Shown here: one piece after another, positions 1 through 4,427 of the stretch | Position numbering within the stretch: position 1 is the first letter of the stretch | How the letters are laid out: each line of letters starts with the position of its first letter | Assembly: GCA_002771355.1 (NCBI GenBank) | Contig: PCSU01000001.1 | Span: 1 to 28,943 of the forward strand | DNA length: 28,943 bases | Direction of reading: 5' to 3' | Origin: a candidate division WWE3 bacterium CG22_combo_CG10-13_8_21_14_all_39_12 | GTDB lineage: Bacteria > Patescibacteriota > 4484-211 > GCA-002791395 | Notes under the pieces: generated by a model | What the model was told of the DNA's origin: nothing | Seen by the model: only the letters and a program-made list of their open reading frames with translations | The model's database searches: none | Translations under genes and position numbers: made by a program

Positions 1-146
1 AAGATAAATCCATTTGCAATAAATCAATATCCAGAATTGGTTTTGTCTGCCAAACTGATTTACAAAATCCTGTAACCAAATTCACGTTTTCACCTTCTAC
101 AAAGGCAAACTAAACATTCAATGTTTAGTGAATAGTGATATAAGAG
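1..146. other. Left-edge non-coding stretch
   Basis: No convincing coding frame is visible. The only structured element is the 9-bp stem-loop at 109-129, listed separately. The stretch lies downstream of the leftward antitoxin gene and may belong to a gene or spacer that continues outside the window. Confidence 0.4.
109..129 (-). terminator. Candidate terminator hairpin downstream of the antitoxin
   Basis: A perfect 9-bp inverted repeat (ACTAAACAT / ATGTTTAGT) with a 3-nt loop sits 18 nt beyond the antitoxin stop codon. On the minus strand it is followed only by TTTG, so it would be a weak intrinsic terminator at best. It could instead be an mRNA 3'-end stabilising stem or a protein-binding palindrome. 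Confidence 0.4.
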
Positions 147-434
147 CTATTTATATTGTGAGGATTTCTTCAGCCCACCAACAACACTTTTAATAAATTT
201 TTCGTTATATTTGCCCGAAGCACGTAAAGAATCTTCAACTTTGGAGAGTGGGTTAGCCTGAAAAGAATCCATCTGAATCTCCTCATCCAAATTAACATCT
301 GACACCTGAGTAGTAAGATACCCGCGAAGAAGCATCCTGAAAAACTCCGATTTTGACGCATACGCACCGGACTTTACAGCCTCTTCTACATTATCAGCCA
401 TCGTTTTTGGTAACGATATGTTTATTGTTCTCAT
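147..434 (-). CDS. Ribbon-helix-helix antitoxin-like protein
   Basis: The product is 95 aa. Its first ~40 residues (MRTINISLPKTMADNVEEAV... then SKSEFFRMLLRGYL) have the beta-strand/helix/helix pattern of the RHH (CopG/Arc/ParD-like) DNA-binding fold. The acidic and polar C-terminal half, with DEEIQMDSF and later LSKVEDSLRASGKYNEKF, is the usual toxin-wrapping region of such antitoxins. The frame is open further upstream, to 629. I chose the ATG at 434 because the RHH domain begins there and a strong promoter (TTGACA-17-TATATA) ends 7 nt before it, implying a leaderless mRNA. It diverges from a RelE/ParE-like toxin gene, which supports the antitoxin call. It probably represses both promoters through the repeats at 434-486. 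Family confident; partner specificity inferred. Confidence 0.75.
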   Translation of the reverse strand: MRTINISLPKTMADNVEEAVKSGAYASKSEFFRMLLRGYLTTQVSDVNLDEEIQMDSFQANPLSKVEDSLRASGKYNEKFIKSVVGGLKKSSQYK

Positions 435-521
435 GTGTGTATATATACACACAACATCAACATATGTCAACATCCCCCAACATATGCAAATTATTGACAA
501 ATATTGGCAATTTGATATGAT
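434..521. promoter_or_regulatory. Divergent toxin/antitoxin promoters with phased operator repeats
   Basis: The antitoxin promoter (minus strand) has -35 TTGACA at 470-465 and -10 TATATA at 447-442, spacer 17. The toxin promoter (plus strand) has -35 TTGACA at 494-499 and -10 TATGAT at 516-521, spacer 16. The antitoxin -10 lies inside a perfect 20-bp palindrome at 434-453. The hexamer CAACAT occurs at 452, 458, 468 and 478, the last three at exact 10-bp steps, that is, on one helix face. RHH repressors commonly bind short repeats spaced by about one turn, so these are good operator candidates. Binding itself is inference. Confidence 0.65.
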
Positions 522-528
522 CGTCGCT

Positions 529-786
529 ATGATGAAGATAGTGCCCTTGCGTAAGGATTTAAATAAAAAGCTAATACAACATGGTCTTGATAAGAAATTC
601 AATAAGCAAATTTCATTTTTATTAACCAACCATAAGCATCCATCACTCCATTTAGAAAAACTCGAACCAAAACATTTAAATATCTACTCCTTCAGAATCG
701 ACAAAAAGTGGCGTGCGATTGTTATTTAGAACCAACTTACCAGAGAAATTGAAATTGTAGATATCAACCCCCATTACAACGATTAA
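529..786 (+). pseudogene. RelE/ParE-family toxin interrupted by an in-frame TAG
   Basis: The frame encodes a RelE/ParE superfamily toxin: MMKIVPLRKDLNKKL, then LEKLEPKHLNIYSFRIDKKWRAIVI. A TAG codon at 727-729 stops it, yet the same frame continues for 18 codons (NQLTREIEIVDINPHYND) to TAA at 784. That continuation reads as the normal C-terminal strand and tail of the family (EIEIVDI-N-H), so the TAG interrupts the domain. The start at 529 or 532 is chosen because TATGAT ends 7 nt before 529. The gene is therefore probably inactive, unless TAG is suppressed. The neighbour is the divergent RHH antitoxin. A sequencing error at one base would also explain it. Confidence 0.65.
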
Positions 787-818
787 CAAACGAAATAGAT
801 CCCACACCGCGCGTCCTG

Positions 819-824
819 TATAAT
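819..824 (+). promoter_or_regulatory. -10 box of the TyrRS gene (leaderless start)
   Basis: A consensus TATAAT ends 6 nt before the ATG at 831, so the predicted +1 falls on or next to the A of the start codon. No Shine-Dalgarno sequence is present and no good -35 is seen. Confidence 0.6.
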
Positions 825-830
825 TTTCTC

Positions 831-1913
831 ATGGACGTTCAAAAAAAACTTGATATCATTAATGAAGTTGGCGAAGAGATAACAACGGTGGAGGAACTGA
901 AAGTTCTTCTAGATTCCGGTCAGGAATTAGTTGCCTATGATGGGTTTGAACCAAGTGGACGTATTCACCTACCCCAAGGCTTATTGCGTGCAATAAATAT
1001 CAATAAGATGATTGAAGCCGGAGTTAAATTTAAAATGCTTGTTGCAGATTGGCATGGCTGGGCAAACCATAAAATGGGTGGGGATTTGGGAAAAATTAAG
1101 CTTGTAGGCGAATATTTTATCGAAGTGTGGAAAGCTTCCGGACTAGACACCTCAAAAGTTGAGTTTGTGTGGGCGAGTGATTTAGTAAAAGAAGACGGCT
1201 ACTGGGATTTGGTAATGAAAATTGCAGTCAAAACAAATCTTGCCAGGGTTCTACGAACTACTCAAATCATGGGGCGTGGAGAATCTGACACGTTAACCGC
1301 TTCACAAGTCCTCTACCCCCTCATGCAAACAGCTGATATTTTCATGCTTGGTGCAAACATTACCCAACTTGGAATGGACCAAAGAAAAGTTAACATGCTT
1401 GCTCGTGAGGTCGCAGAAGAATTAGGATATACAAAACCAATTGTGGTAAGCCATCATATGCTACTTGGACTTTCCTCACCTTCAGAAACAGGAAACGAGG
1501 AGTCTGCTACTGACCGTGCTATTCGCCTTAAAATGAGCAAGTCAAAACCAGATAGCGCAATCTTTATGACCGATTCGAGGGAAGATATTGAACGAAAGAT
1601 TAAAAAAGCATGGGCACCAGAGAAAATAACAACAGAAAACCCCATTCTTGAGTACTGTAAATATGTAATCTTTGCAAAGGAAGATTCTATGAAGCTCGAA
1701 AGACCTGAAAAATTTGGTGGTGACGTAGAATACGTATCATACGCTGACCTTGAAAAAACCTATGCTAACGGCTCATTATTCCCACTCGACCTTAAAAACA
1801 CCGTGATAGAATACTTGAACGGATATCTTGAACCAGTGCGTACATACTTTGAGGAGAATGATGATGCTAGAAAACTAAAGGAAGAGGTTGAGTCATTTGA
1901 AGTAACACGATAA
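831..1913 (+). CDS. tyrS: Tyrosyl-tRNA synthetase, archaeal/eukaryotic type
   Basis: This 360-aa class I aminoacyl-tRNA synthetase charges tRNA-Tyr in the cytosol. The HIGH-equivalent is in EPSGRIHLPQG (about residues 40-50) and the second signature is KMSKSKPDSAIFM (about 234-246), in the form typical of the short archaeal/eukaryotic TyrRS rather than the ~420-aa bacterial TyrS with its S4 domain. The Rossmann core carries VADWHGWANHK and the tRNA/Tyr site segment QTADIFMLGANITQLGMDQRK. There is no C-terminal S4 domain, which fits this subtype. The gene stands alone after the toxin locus and is followed by a tRNA pair. TrpRS is the closest alternative, but the YDGFEPSGRIH and GMDQRKVN signatures favour tyrosine. 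Confidence 0.88.
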   Translation: MDVQKKLDIINEVGEEITTVEELKVLLDSGQELVAYDGFEPSGRIHLPQGLLRAININKMIEAGVKFKMLVADWHGWANHKMGGDLGKIKLVGEYFIEVWKASGLDTSKVEFVWASDLVKEDGYWDLVMKIAVKTNLARVLRTTQIMGRGESDTLTASQVLYPLMQTADIFMLGANITQLGMDQRKVNMLAREVAEELGYTKPIVVSHHMLLGLSSPSETGNEESATDRAIRLKMSKSKPDSAIFMTDSREDIERKIKKAWAPEKITTENPILEYCKYVIFAKEDSMKLERPEKFGGDVEYVSYADLEKTYANGSLFPLDLKNTVIEYLNGYLEPVRTYFEENDDARKLKEEVESFEVTR

Positions 1914-1971
1914 GAATTTTTTTGATTCGTTATAGAGGTTTTCTGACTATCCCACATTGTTTATATTTAGG

Positions 1972-1977
1972 TATAAT
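1972..1977 (+). promoter_or_regulatory. -10 box of the tRNA-Trp/tRNA-Thr transcript
   Basis: TATAAT lies 14 nt before the first base of tRNA-Trp, leaving a pre-tRNA leader of about 8 nt. The -35 is not obvious. Confidence 0.5.
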
Positions 1978-1991
1978 AAGAAGGCGTGTGT

Positions 1992-2067
1992 AGGGGTATA
2001 GTGTCAGCGGCTAGCACTACGGTCTCCAAAACCGTCAGCCCAGGTTCGAATCCTGGTACCCCTGCCA
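1992..2067 (+). tRNA. trnW: tRNA-Trp (CCA)
   Basis: This is a 76-nt cloverleaf with acceptor AGGGGTA/TACCCCT, anticodon arm ACGGT-CTCCAAA-ACCGT giving anticodon CCA, T-arm CCAGG-TTCGAAT-CCTGG, discriminator G and an encoded CCA tail. It reads UGG only, consistent with UGA serving as stop in this genome. Confidence 0.95.
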
Positions 2068-2084
2068 GAGAATGTATACGGTAT

Positions 2085-2160
2085 GCCGAGATAGCTCAGT
2101 TGGTAGAGCGCATCCATGGTAAGGATGAGGTCAGGGGTTCGATTCCCCTTCTTGGCTCCA
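2085..2160 (+). tRNA. trnT: tRNA-Thr (GGT)
   Basis: This is a 76-nt cloverleaf with acceptor GCCGAGA/TCTTGGC (one G-U pair), anticodon arm CATCC-ATGGTAA-GGATG giving anticodon GGT, T-loop TTCGATT, discriminator T and an encoded CCA. It is 17 nt after tRNA-Trp and probably on the same transcript. Confidence 0.95.
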
Positions 2161-2383
2161 CGATAAAAATTGAAATTTTTATCTGGCAGTTTACAAAGTA
2201 AACTACACCTCCCTATTCATAAACATTTAGTTTCTAGAAGTTTTCTACGAAAACTTCACCACTGTTATTTACTCCCTGATAGTTTATATATCTTTGGATT
2301 GTTGGATTAAAAATATTGCCATAAAACCCCAAAGGATTTTCCATGGTATAACTCGAACTTGTAAAAACCTTCCCTTTCTCTGC
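2161..2383. other. Non-coding spacer with three consecutive stem-loops
   Basis: No gene is seen. Three short perfect stem-loops follow tRNA-Thr: GATAAAAA/TTTTTATC at 2162-2183, AGTTTAC/GTAAACT with a 3-nt loop at 2188-2204, and GAAGTTTT/AAAACTTC with a 5-nt loop at 2237-2257. The first is AT-rich and may end the tRNA transcript. The roles of the others are unknown. Confidence 0.5.
2162..2183 (+). terminator. Candidate terminator of the tRNA pair
   Basis: An A/T-rich inverted repeat (GATAAAAA...TTTTTATC) begins 2 nt after the CCA of tRNA-Thr. The stem's own 3' arm supplies the T-run; no GC clamp is present, so confidence is moderate. Confidence 0.45.
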
Positions 2384-2389
2384 TATAAT
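2384..2389 (+). promoter_or_regulatory. -10 box of the bL33-like gene
   Basis: TATAAT ends 7 nt before the ATG at 2397, again giving a predicted leaderless mRNA. This spacing excludes the upstream ATG at 2388, which overlaps the -10 box. Confidence 0.6.
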
Positions 2390-2396
2390 GTTGTCC

Positions 2397-2579
2397 ATGG
2401 CTAAAAAGGATAAAAGGATTTACGAATTCCGTTGCACTACGTGCGGTAAACCTATGCATTATCGTGCAATGACGGAGCGAAAAGATCAGCAACTAACTGA
2501 AATGAAAAAATTCTGTAGTCACAAAGACTGTCAGACACACCGTGTGTTAAAACCGCATCGAATTCCCCGCCCAAGCTAG
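2397..2579 (+). CDS. rpmG: bL33-like zinc-ribbon protein
   Basis: The product is 60 aa and very basic. It has a first Cys pair CTTC (residues 16-19), a second pair in CSHKDC, and the N-terminus MAKKDKRIYEFRCTTCGKP, resembling large-subunit protein bL33, in which two CxxC-type knuckles bind zinc. The middle (QQLTEMKKFCSHKDCQTHRVL) matches the bL33 pattern of 'LELKKYC..C..HTxH'. The tail LKPHRIPRPS is longer and richer in proline than usual, and the second knuckle has four residues between cysteines instead of two. The call is therefore tentative; another small zinc-ribbon RNA-binding protein is possible. The start is set by the -10 box 7 nt upstream. Confidence 0.55.
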   Translation: MAKKDKRIYEFRCTTCGKPMHYRAMTERKDQQLTEMKKFCSHKDCQTHRVLKPHRIPRPS

Positions 2580-2614
2580 TCAACTGTATAATAGTCTATT
2601 ACCGGACTTTTCTG

Positions 2615-2620
2615 TATAAT
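2615..2620 (+). promoter_or_regulatory. -10 box of the GIY-YIG-like gene
   Basis: TATAAT ends 7 nt before the ATG at 2628, so a leaderless mRNA is predicted. A second TATAAT occurs at 2587-2592. Confidence 0.55.
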
Positions 2621-2627
2621 CTCTGTT

Positions 2628-2879
2628 ATGTACCATGTGTACTTGTTAAAAGACGACTCTTCAAAACTATATCTTGGATATTCTAGAAACCTTAAATTAG
2701 CAATGGACCAGCATTTACATGGAAAAATTGCGGCAACTCGAAGAATGAACAATCCTTTTCTCTACTATTACGAATCATACGACGATGAACATATTGCAAA
2801 AGAAAGGGAGAAAGATTTAAAATCATACGGTCAAAGCTACAGCGATTTGTTAAAGAGGATACAATTACATATCGTATAG
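2628..2879 (+). CDS. Small GIY-YIG-like protein with degenerate active site
   Basis: This 83-aa protein has the layout of single-domain GIY-YIG (UvrC N-terminal-like, YhbQ/UPF0213-type) proteins: YHVYLL at residues 2-7, LYLGYSRNL at 14-22, and the helix with EREKDLKSYG near residues 59-68 that carries the metal-binding Glu. In the family the segment after 'YIGYTxxL' has a catalytic Arg four residues before a conserved His. Here the segment reads KLAMDQH, so the Arg position is Ala while the His remains. It is therefore probably not a nuclease, or is a divergent one. The gene has its own promoter and is followed directly by a tRNA-like RNA. Confidence 0.65.
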   Translation: MYHVYLLKDDSSKLYLGYSRNLKLAMDQHLHGKIAATRRMNNPFLYYYESYDDEHIAKEREKDLKSYGQSYSDLLKRIQLHIV

Positions 2880-2889
2880 GTACTCTCGT

Positions 2890-2972
2890 AGGCCCTTATT
2901 GTCAGAGGCTATCACTACGGTCTTAAACCCAGCCGCTCGTGAGCAGCTGGGCGAATCCTCTAGGGCCTGCCA
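2890..2972 (+). ncRNA. tRNA-Trp-derived tRNA-like RNA
   Basis: These 83 nt have tRNA ends: a perfect 7-bp acceptor-like stem AGGCCCT/AGGGCCT, then G and CCA. The first half is nearly the same as the tRNA-Trp at 1992 (shared TGTCAG.GGCTA.CACTACGGTCT), but no cloverleaf forms. The T-arm 5' strand is missing, and a hairpin with arms CCCAGC/GCTGGG replaces the anticodon 3' side and variable region. The remaining CCTCT can pair with AGAGG, which lies where tRNA-Trp has AGCGG in its D-loop. The acceptor stem differs from tRNA-Trp on both strands yet still pairs fully. That argues for a selected structure rather than simple decay, though a tRNA pseudogene cannot be excluded. Confidence 0.5.
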
Positions 2973-3006
2973 AAAGAAAAGCCCACATTGTTATGCAGGC
3001 TTTCTT
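2972..3006 (-). terminator. Terminator of the 3006-3383 gene (possibly bidirectional)
   Basis: On the minus strand, directly at the stop codon, AAGAAAGCC pairs with GGCTTTTCTT across a 14-nt loop and is followed by more T-rich sequence. Read on the plus strand, GCAGGC at 2995-3000 can also pair with GCCTGC at 2965-2970 of the tRNA-like RNA and is followed by TTTCTTT, so the element may serve both directions. Confidence 0.55.
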
Positions 3007-3383
3007 TACCCTTTACCCTTTACTTCAAACTTTCTAATTGTGTCGCGAATACAAACTGCAACATCAACAAACCCTTTTCCTTGGGCGTCAATTTGTGCAT
3101 CCTTCAGATCGTCGAGAAAGTGACCTAACCTTCCTCCGTCGCGCCGAGCCAGAGCCATCTGAACCAAAAGTCCCACTTGAGCCTTTCTTCTGGCTTCGTG
3201 TTCCTTATATCCATCTACAACTTGTTCAGCAAGACACTGGTACCTTGTGACAATATCGGAAATATTCCCCTCTCTTTTACCCAGCATAACTGCTATCCAC
3301 CCCTCACGAATTTGTATAAGATCATCCGTCTCAACAAATCCAAGAACCCTAGGCAAATGATCTATCCGTAATGTACTAATCAT
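3006..3383 (-). CDS. Hypothetical protein, all-helical
   Basis: The 125-aa product is not recognised. It is predicted mostly alpha-helical and charged (DIVTRYQCLAEQVVDGYKEHEARRKAQ, then DGGRLGHFLDDLKDAQIDAQGKG), with no signal peptide or membrane segment. A small helical-bundle protein is plausible. The start at 3383 is preferred over the ATG at 3389 because a strong Shine-Dalgarno (AAGGAGG, ending at 3391) lies 7 nt before 3383 but only 1 nt before 3389. It is one of the few clear SD-led starts here and contrasts with the leaderless genes around it. A possible -10 (TAGAAT, 3432-3427) lies upstream. Its transcript ends in the hairpin at 2972-3006. Confidence 0.6.
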   Translation of the reverse strand: MISTLRIDHLPRVLGFVETDDLIQIREGWIAVMLGKREGNISDIVTRYQCLAEQVVDGYKEHEARRKAQVGLLVQMALARRDGGRLGHFLDDLKDAQIDAQGKGFVDVAVCIRDTIRKFEVKGKG

Positions 3384-3458
3384 TTTCATACCTCCTTTTT
3401 CAAACTTTGCCCCCCACGTCTCAGTTATTCTATCATGTTGAGTATTGTTATGGGGTAA

Positions 3459-3899
3459 TCACCTAATGTCAGACAATGCTTTCAATAAAATATTCTTGTG
3501 CATTTCTGGTAAATCCATATTGACAGAATCCTCTCTACTCACCCACCCAAACCCATCATGCTCCCAGCTTAAAACAGGATCAACACCATTCGTGTGAGCC
3601 TTAAATCCAATAATAATTGCGAACTCACCTTTCGCATCCACAACGGACTCCACATTAACGACTGTTACATCCGACACTACAAGTTGCGTCTCTTCAGTAA
3701 CTTCTCTCTCAATACCCACATACGGATCTTCGCCAAACTCAATTCCTCCGCCTGGAAAATCCCAACCACCCGCACGACTACATTTACTGGATCTTCTCAG
3801 AAAAAGCACTTCATCTTCTGGATTAAAAACAACCGCTTTAAATCCAACCTTTGCAGTCACGGGAACTGATTTGTAGTTTGGATCGTATTCTGACATCAT
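3459..3899 (-). CDS. Nudix (NUDIX) hydrolase family protein
   Basis: The 146-aa product hydrolyses a nucleoside diphosphate linked to another moiety; the substrate cannot be told. The Nudix box is complete: GGGIEFGEDPYVGIEREVTEE (about residues 51-71), matching G-x5-E-x7-R-E-hydrophobic-x-E-E, with the three metal-binding glutamates. KVGFKAVVFNPEDEVLFLRRS before it and WEHDGFGWVSRED after it form the usual beta strands. It starts directly after the TAG stop of the upstream membrane-protein gene (TAG immediately followed by ATG), so the two are cotranscribed and probably translationally coupled. Confidence 0.88.
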   Translation of the reverse strand: MMSEYDPNYKSVPVTAKVGFKAVVFNPEDEVLFLRRSSKCSRAGGWDFPGGGIEFGEDPYVGIEREVTEETQLVVSDVTVVNVESVVDAKGEFAIIIGFKAHTNGVDPVLSWEHDGFGWVSREDSVNMDLPEMHKNILLKALSDIR

Positions 3900-4391
3900 C
3901 TACTCGCTATCACTTTCTTCTGAACCATCTCGTACAAAAATATCAACAACTTTTACAAAAACTCTATGCCAAAACCCAGAGAAATATACGATCGAAATTA
4001 AAAGTCCCGTAACAACAACCACCGCATCATATGATTGTCTAATCCAATAATCATCCTTCAAATGAATCCACATGCCAAATTCATCAGCTGCAACCCCAAG
4101 ACCAAATCCATAAACCACACTGGTAACCCTAAGCTTTTTTTCATGATATCCGTTAAGTGCCAAAATTCCCGCCAAAGCAAGTAGCACAATTCCATAAGCA
4201 AAATGATGAACATGTACCCCATTTATTATGAGAGAAACTCCAGGTAAGAAATATACTACTAGTCGAGACGAAATAAATGCAAACAGAAATGAATACAAAA
4301 TCCAGAAATTCGCCTCTTGTTTTCGCTGAACAACCATCTTCCGATACAGGTATGAAAATGCTTGAACAATCTTTTTTGTTATTCGACCCAT
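3900..4391 (-). CDS. Polytopic integral membrane protein
   Basis: This 163-aa protein has about four membrane segments (near residues 28-50, 64-80, 92-107 and 122-142). Conserved-looking polar motifs HVHHFAYGI and GVAADEFGMWIH lie at membrane boundaries. The two histidines, Asp and Glu could bind a metal or form a hydrolase site, but no function is established to my knowledge. The C-terminus is acidic (EESDSE). The upstream sequence has TAAAAT ending 6 nt before the ATG, with TTGGCG 18 nt further up, so the message is probably leaderless. It is followed without a gap by the Nudix gene. Confidence 0.65.
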   Translation of the reverse strand: MGRITKKIVQAFSYLYRKMVVQRKQEANFWILYSFLFAFISSRLVVYFLPGVSLIINGVHVHHFAYGIVLLALAGILALNGYHEKKLRVTSVVYGFGLGVAADEFGMWIHLKDDYWIRQSYDAVVVVTGLLISIVYFSGFWHRVFVKVVDIFVRDGSEESDSE

Positions 4392-4397
4392 ATATCA

Positions 4398-4403
4398 ATT
4401 TTA
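4398..4403 (-). promoter_or_regulatory. -10 box of the membrane protein - Nudix operon
   Basis: The minus-strand TAAAAT ends 6 nt before the ATG at 4391. TTGGCG 18 nt upstream of it is a fair -35. Confidence 0.5.
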
Positions 4404-4427
4404 TCCTACTCAGACTGTCAACGCCAA

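Noticed and set aside
147..629. 160-aa reading of the antitoxin frame
   Set aside because: The extra N-terminal 65 residues run through the operator region and the toxin gene on the other strand and have no domain; the RHH domain and promoter place the start at 434.
2890..2972. Suppressor tRNA reading TAA or TAG (the loop contains CTTAA)
   Set aside because: No 5-bp anticodon stem forms around the loop and the T-arm is missing, so a working elongator tRNA is unlikely.
2899..3123. 74-aa plus-strand frame across the tRNA-like RNA
   Set aside because: It is an accidental frame over a structured RNA and the antisense of the 3006-3383 gene, with no RBS and no protein-like pattern.
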